Below are positions 43,749-53,112 of a DNA stretch of 64,000 nt, one piece after another. Source of the DNA: JADCCX01 sp031431475. GTDB taxonomy: Bacteria > Pseudomonadota > Alphaproteobacteria > Rhizobiales > Beijerinckiaceae. The notes beneath the pieces are model-generated. The model was given only the letters and a program-made list of their open reading frames with translations. It did not search any database and had not been told where the DNA came from. The number at the start of each line of letters is the position of its first letter. Position 1 is the first letter of the stretch. The DNA lies in the NCBI GenBank assembly GCA_031431475.1, contig JANPDL010000031.1, positions 1 through 64,000 of the forward strand, in the 5' to 3' direction. Made by a program: the position numbers and the translations under genes.

Positions 43749-44426
43749 ATGGCGGATTACAGGATCAATCCCATGCCGGCGCAGATTGCACCGGAACTCG
43801 TGGCCAAACTGATGAGGGTAGAGACGGCAACGGTGGGCCATTCGCGCCACTGGGGCTTTATGGATCGTGGTATCCAGCCCCTCCTGCGCAGCAAGCGTGT
43901 GGTGGGAACCGCCGTGACACTGGCGATTCCGGGGCCGGATTCGACGCTGCTGCACCATGCGCTGGGCTTGCTGAGGCCGGGCGATATCCTCGTGATCGAC
44001 CGTTTGGGTGACGACCGCCACGCCTGCTGGGGTGGCGGCGTTACCATCGCCGCGAAAGCCGCTGGAGCAGTGGCGGGCATCGTCGATGGTCCATGCACGG
44101 ATCTGGCCGAGATTGAGGATTCGGATTTCCCCATGTGGTGCCGGGGCATGGCGCCCATCACCACACGGCTCTACAATCTGGGCGGGATGCTCAACCTGCC
44201 GATTTCCTGCGGCGGCACGGTGGTGCAAGCGGGCGATGCGATCCTCGCGGATGAATCCGGCGTGCTGGTGCTGCCCGCTTCGGAAGCCGATGCGGTGGCG
44301 GAAGCCGCCATTGCGCGGCAGGAGCGCGGCGAGCGCAACCAGGAACGGGTGCGCAGCGGCGAGAAACTCGGCGATCTCTCGGGTGCCACGAAAATGGTTC
44401 AGGATTCACTGGAACACAAAGCATGA
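43749..44426 (+). CDS. RraA-family protein (aldolase-like)
   Basis: A 225-residue protein of the RraA / 4-hydroxy-4-methyl-2-oxoglutarate aldolase fold. The core GIVDGPCTDLAEIEDSDFPMW, with the conserved Arg-Asp motif changed to P-C-T-D, and AGDAILADESGVLVLPASEAD are typical. True HMG aldolases have G-x-x-R-D; here the Arg is replaced by Cys or Thr in GPCTD, so aldolase activity is doubtful. AGGAGG precedes the ATG. It is placed between a creatininase-like gene and a 2-hydroxyacid dehydrogenase, probably one pathway. Confidence 0.82.
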   Translation: MADYRINPMPAQIAPELVAKLMRVETATVGHSRHWGFMDRGIQPLLRSKRVVGTAVTLAIPGPDSTLLHHALGLLRPGDILVIDRLGDDRHACWGGGVTIAAKAAGAVAGIVDGPCTDLAEIEDSDFPMWCRGMAPITTRLYNLGGMLNLPISCGGTVVQAGDAILADESGVLVLPASEADAVAEAAIARQERGERNQERVRSGEKLGDLSGATKMVQDSLEHKA

Positions 44427-44442
44427 CCTTGGAAGGCAAAGC

Positions 44443-45411
44443 ATGACGTATCGTATCATCCTGCTTGATCTGGGCACCGAAAAAAGAGCGCAGCAGATGC
44501 GCGCTTTGCTGCCCGAAGGCTTCAGATTCGACTATGGAACCGGGCGCGGCGACGCCTACATGATGGAAGTCATCCGCGATGCAGATTTCGCCATCGCCGG
44601 ACAAGTTGGTGTCAGCGCGGATGTGCTGGGTGCCGCCCGTCAGTTGAAGCTGCTGCACAAATGGGGCGTCGGCGTCGATAATATCGATATCGAGGCAGCG
44701 CGGCTGATGGGAATTCGCGTGGCGCGCACCACGGGCAGCAATGCCGTCGCGGTGGCGGAGTTTACGCTGACGATGATGCTGATGGCATTGCGTTTCCCCG
44801 CCTACGGCCACCACAAGCTCATGGGCGGCGAATGGTATGGTCCGGGCAAGCTACCGGGTGAAACCTTCCTGTTGTCGCAGAAGACCGTGGGGATCGTGGG
44901 ACTGGGTGCCATCGGTCAGACTCTTGCACGCCTGCTCAAGGGCTTCGGCTGCCGTGTTCTTTATGCCAAGCGGACACGGCTTTCCGTGGCCGAGGAGGAG
45001 GCACTGGGCGTCATTCCCGCCAGCATCGAGGAGATTATCACGCAATCCGATGTGATTTCCCTCAACTGCCCGCTGACGCCGGAAACCGCCAACCTCTTCG
45101 ATGCCGCAGCCTTCGCGCGCATGAAGCGAACGGCAGTGCTGATCAATGCGGCGCGGGGTGGCGTGGTGGTCGAGGACGATCTGGCGGATGCGCTGCGCCG
45201 CAAGGTGATCTCGGCGGCGGCCATGGATGTGTTCTCGGTGGAGCCGCTGCCACCGGACAGTCCGCTCATCGGGCTCGACAACCTGACGCTCACGCCGCAT
45301 CTGGCAGCCAGCACTGCGGACACCTTCGAGCCAACTGTGCGGCGCATGTTCGCCAACATGGAACGGGTTGCCAAGGGCGAACCGATTCCGGAAGGGGATG
45401 TGGTGGTTTAG
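44443..45411 (+). CDS. D-2-hydroxyacid dehydrogenase
   Basis: A 322-residue NAD-dependent dehydrogenase. Conserved parts: LHKWGVGVDNIDIEAARLMG, NAVAVAEFTLTMMLMALR, the Rossmann motif TVGIVGLGAIGQTLARLLKGFG, the catalytic Arg in INAARGGVVVEDDL, Glu in DVFSVEPLPP and His in LTPHLAASTADTF. It reduces a 2-oxo acid or oxidises a D-2-hydroxy acid. Ribosome site GGAAGG precedes the ATG. Last gene of the plus-strand Dpp-like unit; its stop codon overlaps that of the convergent permease by four bases, so no terminator lies between. Confidence 0.93.
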   Translation: MTYRIILLDLGTEKRAQQMRALLPEGFRFDYGTGRGDAYMMEVIRDADFAIAGQVGVSADVLGAARQLKLLHKWGVGVDNIDIEAARLMGIRVARTTGSNAVAVAEFTLTMMLMALRFPAYGHHKLMGGEWYGPGKLPGETFLLSQKTVGIVGLGAIGQTLARLLKGFGCRVLYAKRTRLSVAEEEALGVIPASIEEIITQSDVISLNCPLTPETANLFDAAAFARMKRTAVLINAARGGVVVEDDLADALRRKVISAAAMDVFSVEPLPPDSPLIGLDNLTLTPHLAASTADTFEPTVRRMFANMERVAKGEPIPEGDVVV

Positions 45412-46199
45412 CGCCCCACCACCTTTGTCAGCCCCGCCATGCGCTCCACGAGCAGCACGATCACCAGCGTTCCCGCCACGAGAAGCACGGACAGCGCTGC
45501 AATCAGCGGATCGGTGCGGCCTTCGACATAGCGCACCATCTCGACCGGCAGGGTTGAGGCACGGGGGCCGGAAAGGAACAACGAGATCACGGTTTCGTCG
45601 AAGGACAGCAGGAAGGCGAGAAACGCGGATGCGCCCAGTCCCGGCAGTGCGAGCGGCAGTGTCACCCGCCGGAAGACGCGCCATGGCGTCGCACCCAGGC
45701 TCGCCGCAGCGGCTTCTGCCTCTTCCGGCAGGGTTGAGAAGGTCGTGACCATCAGGCGGATCACGAAAGGCACCGTCACCACCATATGGCCGAGCGTCAG
45801 TCCCGTCAGCGTGGCCGTCAACCGCCATGGCTGCAAAGCCATCAGCATAGCCAGACCCAGCACCAGTGTAGGCAGCAGCAGAGGCGCGAGGAAAAATGCC
45901 TTCAGCGCGGCGGAAGCGGGCACTTTATCTTTGGCGATCGCATAGGCCGCGGGCACGCCCACGAGCAGCGACAGCGCTGTGACAATGGCTGCCAGAACGA
46001 GCGAAAGCCGCAGACCCCGCATCAGGGCTTCGCTTGAGAACAGCCGCTCATACCAGCGCAACGAATAGCCCGAGGGCGGAAAGACGATGAAGCTGTCCGC
46101 CGAGAAGGAGATGAATATCACCACGACAACAGGTGCCAGCAGCAGCGCGTAGACCGCCGCGGCCAGACCACCGAGCACAGGCCCCGCTCCCTCCCTCAT
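45408..46199 (-). CDS. ABC transporter permease (PotC-type), second Pot-like system
   Basis: A 263-residue inner-membrane subunit. The start at 46199 overlaps the preceding permease stop in ATGA, and homology begins there. FIVFPPSGYSLRWYERLF after the first helix and the coupling loop EEAEAAAASLGATPWRVFRRVTLP are typical of PotC. The last gene of a four-gene minus-strand operon. Confidence 0.92.
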   Translation of the reverse strand: MREGAGPVLGGLAAAVYALLLAPVVVVIFISFSADSFIVFPPSGYSLRWYERLFSSEALMRGLRLSLVLAAIVTALSLLVGVPAAYAIAKDKVPASAALKAFFLAPLLLPTLVLGLAMLMALQPWRLTATLTGLTLGHMVVTVPFVIRLMVTTFSTLPEEAEAAAASLGATPWRVFRRVTLPLALPGLGASAFLAFLLSFDETVISLFLSGPRASTLPVEMVRYVEGRTDPLIAALSVLLVAGTLVIVLLVERMAGLTKVVGR

Positions 46200-47053
46200 G
46201 CCTCGACCCTCCGGGTCAGCGCCGCATAGGCCGAGACCAGCAGCATCACCAGCATCAGCGTGTAAAGCGCCAAGGCTGCCGCAGCAGGCCAGTTCACGTT
46301 GGTCACGGCCTGATCGAAGATTTCCGTGGCGAGCAGGAACACCCGCCCACCGCCCAGCAGCTTGGGCGTGACATAAGCGCTCATCGCCAGCACGAAGCAC
46401 AGCAGATAGCCCAGCACCACCGCAGGCAGGCTGAGCGGTAGCGTGACGCGCCAGAAAACGCGCCATGGTGGCGAACCCAGGCTTGCTGCTGCCTCCTCGC
46501 AGGCGCGGTCCAGCCGTCCGAAACCAGATAGCAGCGCAAGGACCATGTAGGGCATCAGGCTTTCCGCCAGACCCAGCGTGACGCCGATGTAATTATAAAC
46601 GAGGCGCACTGGGCCGCTGGTCACACCAAGCCCCATCAGCATCGCATTGACAAGGCCGCGATCCCCCAGGAGGGCCAGCCAGCCAAAGACGCGGACCACG
46701 CCCGAGACCAGCATGGGCGCAACGGCGAGCACTGTCAGCAGCGCCTTGAAGCGCGATGTCGTGCGGTGCAGGAACAATGCCAGCGGATAGGCCATAAGCA
46801 GCGTCAGTGTCGTGGAGGCAAACGACAGCCAGAGCGAATTCCAAGTTGTTTCCAGCGTGAACGAATCTTCCAGTAAGGCTTTGACGGTCGCCAGCGATAG
46901 GGCGGGGACCATGGCACCCGTCGGCCCCGTCTCGTTGAAAGCCATGCGCCCAAGGCCAAGCATCGGCAGCACATAGAGCACAGTCAACAGCAGCGCGGCT
47001 GGCAGAACAAGGGCTATACCCGCGAGCCGCCCGGCAGCAGTTGGGGCGTTCAA
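46196..47053 (-). CDS. ABC transporter permease (PotB-type), second Pot-like system
   Basis: A 285-residue inner-membrane subunit with about six helices. The coupling region reads RACEEAAASLGSPPWRVFWRVTLP. The start overlaps the ATPase stop in ATGA and the stop overlaps the next permease in ATGA. It forms the channel together with the gene at 45408-46199. Confidence 0.92.
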   Translation of the reverse strand: MNAPTAAGRLAGIALVLPAALLLTVLYVLPMLGLGRMAFNETGPTGAMVPALSLATVKALLEDSFTLETTWNSLWLSFASTTLTLLMAYPLALFLHRTTSRFKALLTVLAVAPMLVSGVVRVFGWLALLGDRGLVNAMLMGLGVTSGPVRLVYNYIGVTLGLAESLMPYMVLALLSGFGRLDRACEEAAASLGSPPWRVFWRVTLPLSLPAVVLGYLLCFVLAMSAYVTPKLLGGGRVFLLATEIFDQAVTNVNWPAAAALALYTLMLVMLLVSAYAALTRRVEA

Positions 47054-48114
47054 GGAGATATCCCCGGAAAGAACAGTGTGTCTGCCGCCGACCAGATCAG
47101 CGATACGGTATCGCCTGTAGTGGGAGCAATGCCCCCGGAAGCCGTCTCGACCATCACGCGCCCGGCTGGGGTATCGACGAGCACCTCCTGCCGATCACCG
47201 ACAAAGACGTGGCCGCGGATAGTGCCGGGTAAGCTGTTCTGGTCCGGCCCAGCTTTGGCGTTGGGGGCTCCCAACACGATACGCTGCGGGCGCAGGAACA
47301 CATCAAGCTCGGCCCCGGCGGGGAGGGGACCTACAACTGAAATCGGCGTACCGCCCAGCGCAATTCCGCCTTCCACGGTCCGCATTGCGCGCAGGATGGA
47401 ACTGCGCCCGACAAAATCCGCCACAAAGCGTGTCGCCGGGCGGTCGTATATGGTGCGCGGGTCCGCCAGCTGCTCAATTCTGCCAGCGTTCATCACAGCC
47501 ACGCGATCACAGAGTGTCAACGCCTCGGTCTGGTCATGGGTAACGAAGAGCGTGGTGATGCCGAGCGCGCGTTGCAGGTCGCGGATCTCGATGCGCATGG
47601 CATCTCGCAGCTTGGCATCCAGGTTGGAGAGGCTTTCATCCAGCAACAGCACATCCGGCTCGATCACCAGCGCCCGCGCCAGCGCGACACGCTGCTGCTG
47701 ACCGCCGGACAGTTCCTTCGGCTTGCGGTCTGCCAGCCCCGTGAGACGCACCTGTTCCAGCGCGAGGCCCACCTTGTGGTCTCGCTCGGCCCGTCCAATC
47801 CCCCGCTCATCGAGCCCGAAGCCAACGTTGGCGGCGACATTCAAATGCGGAAACAGCGCGTAGGACTGGAAGACATAGCCCATGTTACGCCGATGCGCGG
47901 GCATGTCCGTGATATCACGCTCCGTGACGCTGATGCGCCCGCCAGTCGGCTGGATCAGCCCTGCAACCATCCGCAAAGTCGTCGTCTTGCCGCATCCCGA
48001 TGGACCCAGCAGCGCCACGGATTCACCCTTGGCCACCACAAGAGAGATATCGGCTACGGCAACCGTCTCACCGTAGTGCTTCGACAGGGAGGCGAGGGTG
48101 AGATGCGCGGTCAA
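47050..48114 (-). CDS. ABC transporter ATP-binding protein (PotA-type), second Pot-like system
   Basis: A 354-residue ATPase with all motifs intact: Walker A GPSGCGKTTTLRM, Q-loop VFQSYALFPHLN, signature LSGGQQQRVALARAL, Walker B VLLLDESLSNLDAKLR (DES where most relatives have DEP), switch His FVTHDQTEAL. A TOBE domain fills the C-terminal third. It lies nine bases after the binding-protein gene. Confidence 0.93.
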   Translation of the reverse strand: MTAHLTLASLSKHYGETVAVADISLVVAKGESVALLGPSGCGKTTTLRMVAGLIQPTGGRISVTERDITDMPAHRRNMGYVFQSYALFPHLNVAANVGFGLDERGIGRAERDHKVGLALEQVRLTGLADRKPKELSGGQQQRVALARALVIEPDVLLLDESLSNLDAKLRDAMRIEIRDLQRALGITTLFVTHDQTEALTLCDRVAVMNAGRIEQLADPRTIYDRPATRFVADFVGRSSILRAMRTVEGGIALGGTPISVVGPLPAGAELDVFLRPQRIVLGAPNAKAGPDQNSLPGTIRGHVFVGDRQEVLVDTPAGRVMVETASGGIAPTTGDTVSLIWSAADTLFFPGISP

Positions 48115-48123
48115 GACGTGCGC

Positions 48124-49227
48124 TCAACGCGCCGAGATGATCTCGCGCCGCCAGCGGTTGTTCCACTGGTCGCGCACCTTAGCGACCTCGGCCCAGTCGA
48201 CCGGGATCATGCGCTGGCGGTTCTCGGGCGACGCCGCCGTGCGGGCCAGAGCCGAAGCCGCCACATCCGCTTTCGCATTGGTCGGCGCGTAGAACATGCG
48301 TTCCGTAAAGGCTTTCTGTGCCTCACGGGACAGTGCGAAATTGACAAAAGCGACCGCCGCGGCGCGGTTCTTCGCCCCTGCGGGAATGTTGATCGTGTTG
48401 ATCTGGAAGACCGAGCCTTCCGGGGGCAGAACCACGCCGAGGCGACCATTGGTTTCATCGCTGTAGAGTTGGGCACGAGCATTCCACCCCGTCGCGACGC
48501 GCACCACTCCGTTGAGGATCAATGTGTAGCCGTCCGGGTTGGGCTCGAAGGTCTGCACAGAAGCTGACAGGTCCTTCAGCTTGCGGATACCCGCATCAAT
48601 GGATTGTGCGTGGTTTCCGCCCTCCATCTTCGTCACCATGGCAGTGAGTGCGAGGCCCTGGATGTTGGGCGGAGCGGCCAGCGCCACGAGGCCCTTGAGG
48701 TCCGGCCGCCAGAGATCGGCGAGCTTGGTCAGCGGCGGGTTCAGGTTCTGCTTGTCGAAGACCAGGACTAGATGGTCGAAGGTGACCGCAGGACCAAACG
48801 GGCCACCCACAGCGCGCGCCTCAGGCAGTAGGTCATTGAGCGACGGCGCTTCCTCCGGTGTGATCTTCGAGAACAGCCCCTCGGTATTGCCGATGCCCGA
48901 GGTGGAGACGTCGAAAATCACCACATCCACCTGCGGATCGGCCTTCTGGGCACGGATGGTACCCAGCATCTGCGCCGAAGTGCCGCCCGCTGCGTAATTC
49001 ACCTTCACGTTGGGGAAAGCTTTCTGGAAAGGCTCCACGACCGTGCGCATATAATTGTCTTGGAAAATGCCTGCATAGGCCATGAGCGTGATCTGACCCG
49101 TAATCGCAGTGTTCTGTGCAGCGGCGAACTGCAGACCCACGGTCGGAACGAGCCCTGCAGCAACTGTGCCGACCAGAAGCTGGCGGCGGTTCAAGCGTCT
49201 CACAATTTTTTGATCATGCCGCGCCAT
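48124..49227 (-). CDS. Extracellular solute-binding protein (PotD-like), second Pot-like system
   Basis: A 367-residue periplasmic binding protein. The start at 49227 has GGAG about ten bases upstream. The leader contains LNRRQLLVGTVAAGLVPTVG, a twin-arginine-like signal, with cleavage near ...FAAAQN. The mature protein starts TGQITLMAYAGIFQDNYMRT, like family 1 proteins for spermidine, thiamine or iron. The substrate is not predictable. First gene of the operon; divergent from the cyclase at 49409 across 181 bases in which I see no recognisable operator. Confidence 0.9.
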   Translation of the reverse strand: MARHDQKIVRRLNRRQLLVGTVAAGLVPTVGLQFAAAQNTAITGQITLMAYAGIFQDNYMRTVVEPFQKAFPNVKVNYAAGGTSAQMLGTIRAQKADPQVDVVIFDVSTSGIGNTEGLFSKITPEEAPSLNDLLPEARAVGGPFGPAVTFDHLVLVFDKQNLNPPLTKLADLWRPDLKGLVALAAPPNIQGLALTAMVTKMEGGNHAQSIDAGIRKLKDLSASVQTFEPNPDGYTLILNGVVRVATGWNARAQLYSDETNGRLGVVLPPEGSVFQINTINIPAGAKNRAAAVAFVNFALSREAQKAFTERMFYAPTNAKADVAASALARTAASPENRQRMIPVDWAEVAKVRDQWNNRWRREIISAR

Positions 49228-49408
49228 ATGCGTCGTACTCCAAGATGCTTCGCAATCAAGAATGCCGCCCTTGAGCGGACGGATGCAAGAAGATTTTGGG
49301 CTGGAAGGGCAAGCACGCAATCAAATTCCGGACTGGAAAGGTTTTCTTCTCTACAAGGGCCAAAATGCGCCTCATTTCGTGTGATTGACGGATATTGGAT
49401 AAAGTCCC

Positions 49409-51298
49409 ATGCACTCACCAACGGGCGTTGTGCCGCAGCAGCAAGATCGGATAAACCCCATCGCTATCCACAAGCGCGCCTACTCTGCGACCCGCGTGGC
49501 ACCCCTTGCCGTGGGTCTTCTTATGGCTCTGGCACTGCTGCCTGTCATGGCGCTGGGGTATCTCGGTGCACGCGACAACACCAGTCGTCTGCTGACCCAG
49601 AATCGCGACACCATGCTGGACGGGCTGGAGCAGCAGTTGCGCAACTCGCTCGATGGCACAGCTGAACAGATGGTCGCCATCGGAAAAATGATCAGCGATG
49701 GCGATGCCAACCCCGATGACAGCGCAGGATTTTCGCAATTCATGAGAGGGGCTGCCCAGGGCCAGAGCTCGCTGGTCTCGATTGGCTGGCTTGAGGCGAC
49801 TGGCCCCTTCAGGCGCTGGGTCAAGGGTGGAAGTGTCGAGGAGCTCAACGACCGCAGCGGAGTTCGAAACGTCGATGGCATCTGGCAGCGGATGGATTCG
49901 TATCGTCAGCCAACATGGGCCAATCCGACGATCAGCCGTCTACTGGGAGAGGCCATTATCCCGCACCTCCAGCCAGTGGTTCGCGACGGGAAGCTCTACG
50001 GCATTCTGATCACAATCCTGACTTCCGACTCGGTGGCACGCGTGTTCGATCGCATGGAGGATGATCTCACACCGTTTGTGCTCGTGGGCCGGGACCGTGT
50101 GCTGGTTCACCGCAATGTGAAGATGGGAAAGCTGCCGGATAAGATTCTTGTGGAAGACAGGCTGCCGCGTCTGGACGAGGTGTCGGATTCAGCACTTGCG
50201 GTCATGTGGAATGATCCGCGCGAGCCTTCGCAGAACATTCCCGGTCGTTCGCAGGTCCACTGGAGCTGGCTTGGTGAAGGTTACCAGGCACAGGTTTACA
50301 GCTACCGGAGTATTACGGGCTATGGGATGGAACCGTGGCTGATAGGCTTCCACCGCAGCAGCCTGGCAACGTTTCGCGAGCGTCTGGTGATTCAGGGCCT
50401 GTTCTATGGTTCTGGCCTGATGCTGCTTCTTGTGGTCGGCCTGGCCTATCTGCTCAGCCGACGCGCTGTGCGACCTGCGGGAGAGATTGCGGATGCCGCA
50501 CGCGCTCTGGAACGGCTTGACTTCGATGCCGTCACCAGGCCGTCGATCGCCGGAAGCCGCGTGGCCGAGGTTCGTGATATCAGTCAGGCATTGACGCGAG
50601 CTGGTACCGCCCTCAAGCGCTTCCAGACCTATGTGCCGCGTGCGCTCGTTGGTCAGTTAATGGCGATGGACGAGACCGCAAGTTCCGCCACCGACCGCGA
50701 GGTAACCGTGATGTTCATGGATCTTGCGAATTACACGAATTTTGCTGACGGGCGGTCAGCCCGTGAGGTCGCATCGTATCTGAATGGCATTTTCGCTGAA
50801 ATGGGTCCCCTGATCGAGGCGACCGGCGGGACCATCGACAAATATACCGGTGACGGGCTGATGGCGGTATGGGGCGCGCCAGTAATGGATCCCAACCATG
50901 TCCATGCGGCCTGGGGCGCGGCCATCAGCATACTGGAGCGCCTGACACCGCTGATCGCAGCCAGGCTACGGCAGGACAACACGAGTTGCCGGGTCCGGCT
51001 CGGCATTCATACGGGGCGTGTGCTGGCCGGCAATCTCGGCTTCGAGGGCCGCATCGACTACACGATCGTAGGCCGGACCGTAAATATCGCCCAGCGCTGC
51101 CAGGCGGCGCTGAAGGGTCGTGCGGGCGATGCTCCGGTCGCATTGGCCATTACCGAAGCCGTCCGCAAGGCTCTTGGCTTGCCGCTTGGCGACTTGATCC
51201 GCTTGCCGGAGATCAGGGGCGGTGAACCCGCCTACCGCGTCACGCAGCTGCCATCCATTTCTCCCGTCGCACCCAGACTGCAGCAGACGAAGCTTTGA
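49409..51298 (+). CDS. Membrane adenylate cyclase with periplasmic sensor and HAMP domain
   Basis: A 629-residue class III cyclase. One N-terminal helix (about 30-50), a periplasmic dCache-like sensor (about 55-330), a second helix (near 335-355), a HAMP linker (RRAVRPAGEIADAARALERL), then the catalytic domain from about 425. Catalytic residues are complete: metal ligands D438 (MFMDLANYTNF) and D482 (KYTGDGLMAVW), adenine-selecting K478 and D550, transition-state N559 and R563 (VNIAQR). This supports cAMP synthesis in response to an external signal. It abuts the MBL gene tail to tail. It may feed cAMP to the CNB-fold protein at 57847. Confidence 0.93.
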   Translation: MHSPTGVVPQQQDRINPIAIHKRAYSATRVAPLAVGLLMALALLPVMALGYLGARDNTSRLLTQNRDTMLDGLEQQLRNSLDGTAEQMVAIGKMISDGDANPDDSAGFSQFMRGAAQGQSSLVSIGWLEATGPFRRWVKGGSVEELNDRSGVRNVDGIWQRMDSYRQPTWANPTISRLLGEAIIPHLQPVVRDGKLYGILITILTSDSVARVFDRMEDDLTPFVLVGRDRVLVHRNVKMGKLPDKILVEDRLPRLDEVSDSALAVMWNDPREPSQNIPGRSQVHWSWLGEGYQAQVYSYRSITGYGMEPWLIGFHRSSLATFRERLVIQGLFYGSGLMLLLVVGLAYLLSRRAVRPAGEIADAARALERLDFDAVTRPSIAGSRVAEVRDISQALTRAGTALKRFQTYVPRALVGQLMAMDETASSATDREVTVMFMDLANYTNFADGRSAREVASYLNGIFAEMGPLIEATGGTIDKYTGDGLMAVWGAPVMDPNHVHAAWGAAISILERLTPLIAARLRQDNTSCRVRLGIHTGRVLAGNLGFEGRIDYTIVGRTVNIAQRCQAALKGRAGDAPVALAITEAVRKALGLPLGDLIRLPEIRGGEPAYRVTQLPSISPVAPRLQQTKL

Positions 51299-52198
51299 TC
51301 ACTTCGAAGGCCTGCAGACGAGCCGCATGCCCTCACGTGCCATGAGCGATACCGGCCAAGCAGCCCTGAGGCGGCGTTCTCGGTCCGCCATGATTGTATC
51401 GTCATGCTCTGGCGCATGGTGGAAGCCCACGAATTGCCGGACAGCCGCTGCCTTCGCGAGCGCAATCCCGGCTTTCGCTGTCGAGTGTCCCCAGCCGCGA
51501 CAGCGGTCGTAGTCCTGTTCCTCGAACATTGAATCGTAGACGAGCGTGTCAACTCCCTTGCAGAGCGCGATAACGGCCGGATCGGGCGCACCGACGCGAT
51601 GCTCGATATCGGTGATGATCGCCAGTGAACCGGCCTCACCATCAAAGCGATATCCTGTGGCACCGGAAGGGTGTTCAAGTGGTGCGGTGCGAATGCTGAC
51701 GCCCTCGATGTCCAGCGTCGCACCGGCCCTGAAGCCATGGAAATGAAATTTTGCCGGGAACTCTGCAAGGGGCACCGGGAAGAGTGGCGGCGAGAACATG
51801 TTGCTCAACGCCGCTTCGGCCGTCTCTCCACCGAGGTTGCCGCACCAGACGTGGATCACGATGTCCCTGGCGGACATGGCGTTGAAGAACGGCAAACCAA
51901 TCACATGGTCGTGATGAAGGTGAGTGAGGAGCAGATCAAGGCGCTTGATACCACTCCAGTCGCGACTCAGCCCGAGCGGTTGCATTCCGCTGCCCGCATC
52001 GATGATGAAGCGGCGCGGGCCATCATGTGACGGTGTCTCAACCTCAAGGCAGGTCGTATTGCCCCCAAAAACAGCCGTTGCTGGTCCCGGCACTGGCAAA
52101 GAACCGCGCACACCCCAGAAGGTGATGACGGGCGCGCTGATTTGCTGCGTCGGGGCTGGCATGAAATTGGGCTTTTTTAGTTTTGTCCTCGAAGGCAT
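51299..52198 (-). CDS. MBL-fold metal-dependent hydrolase
   Basis: About 299 residues (start uncertain: ATG 52234, 52198 or 52162; no clear ribosome site). The metallo-beta-lactamase fold is marked by ITFWGVRGSLPVPGPATAVFGGNTTC, the zinc motif THLHHDHVIGLPFF, GATGYRF...IITDIEH and late FVGFHHAPEHDD. The GVRGS-P opening is typical of a bacterial group related to PQQ-synthesis-like and phosphodiesterase-type MBL proteins, often next to cyclases. A role in cyclic nucleotide breakdown is possible but unproven. It is convergent with the cyclase, with no gap between the stops. Confidence 0.82.
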   Translation of the reverse strand: MPSRTKLKKPNFMPAPTQQISAPVITFWGVRGSLPVPGPATAVFGGNTTCLEVETPSHDGPRRFIIDAGSGMQPLGLSRDWSGIKRLDLLLTHLHHDHVIGLPFFNAMSARDIVIHVWCGNLGGETAEAALSNMFSPPLFPVPLAEFPAKFHFHGFRAGATLDIEGVSIRTAPLEHPSGATGYRFDGEAGSLAIITDIEHRVGAPDPAVIALCKGVDTLVYDSMFEEQDYDRCRGWGHSTAKAGIALAKAAAVRQFVGFHHAPEHDDTIMADRERRLRAAWPVSLMAREGMRLVCRPSK

Positions 52199-52327
52199 CA
52201 GGTTAGTCCGCAGAAGGGCAGGGAGGCAAATCATGGCAGGTTTTCTTTAAAACATGAAAAACCACCTGCCACCCCTCCAACAATCAAATCGGTAATGGCC
52301 TGAAAGTCATTTGCCTCTTCGGCGCTG

Positions 52328-53077
52328 ATGGGAATAGAGGCAGTGTGTTGCGCCCAAGCAGGAGCTCTGAAGTTGCCCAACCCGACCTGTCCTATATGCA
52401 AGGGAGGCGCGTTTGGCGTTTTCAACCATCGTCCCCGAGCGATCTGCGAGACCTGTGGCTCGCTGGAACGGGGGCGTTACCAATGGCTGGCGCTGCAGAA
52501 ATTTGTTTCTCTCAAACCGGGCTCTGTCGTGGCGCATTTCGCACCGGAGGCGTTCTTCATCGAGCATTTTTCAAAGCAGCCCGGCATTCATTACCGGGCA
52601 TATGACAAGTATCCTGAGTTCTACAGGAATGAGAGAGCCCAGGTCACCGAACTGGATCTCTGTACTGACCTCCAGAAGCTTGAGGCTGGTTCTGTCGATC
52701 TTATTATCCACAGCCATGTGCTGGAGCACCTGCCATGCACGGCGGAACCCGTTCTCGAAAACATGAAGCGCTTGCTGAAACCGGGCGGAGTGATGCTTTT
52801 CTCCGTACCAATCCACGGTGACTTTTCGGTCGAAGGCATTGATCCGGCTTTGACCACCGAAGAGTCCGAGATGCGGACACGGCAGGGGGAACATATGCGC
52901 AGCTTCGGGCGCATCGATTTCCCGGAGACACTCGCGCGCATCCTGGGCAGTGATTGTCTCATCAGGCAGAAGGATCACTTCGATCTGCACGAATTGGAGC
53001 AGGCGAACATACCCATAGCGAGAAGCGGCGAACCCACGGGCAAAAGCGTTTTCATGTACCAGAAGCCGGGCCTTTGA
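52328..53077 (+). CDS. SAM-dependent methyltransferase with N-terminal zinc-ribbon
   Basis: A 249-residue protein. Two cysteine pairs, CPICKGG and CETCGS, near residues 20-45 form a likely zinc knuckle. A class I methyltransferase fold follows: GSVVAHFAPEAFF (motif I, degenerate), YDKYPEFY, SVDLIIHSHVLEHLP and LLKPGGVMLFSVP. Similar proteins occur in capsule and O-antigen loci. The neighbouring deacetylase, lyase, glycosyltransferase and asparagine synthase support a role in surface glycan modification. Confidence 0.8.
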   Translation: MGIEAVCCAQAGALKLPNPTCPICKGGAFGVFNHRPRAICETCGSLERGRYQWLALQKFVSLKPGSVVAHFAPEAFFIEHFSKQPGIHYRAYDKYPEFYRNERAQVTELDLCTDLQKLEAGSVDLIIHSHVLEHLPCTAEPVLENMKRLLKPGGVMLFSVPIHGDFSVEGIDPALTTEESEMRTRQGEHMRSFGRIDFPETLARILGSDCLIRQKDHFDLHELEQANIPIARSGEPTGKSVFMYQKPGL

Positions 53078-53112
53078 ATGCCCAAGAGTGAAGCCAGTGG
53101 ATTTGCTGCTGG

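Noticed and set aside
44418..44445. Repeated CAAAGCATGAC at the RraA-like stop and the dehydrogenase start
   Set aside because: An 11-bp direct repeat that gives both a stop and a start context; too short to call a mobile or regulatory element.
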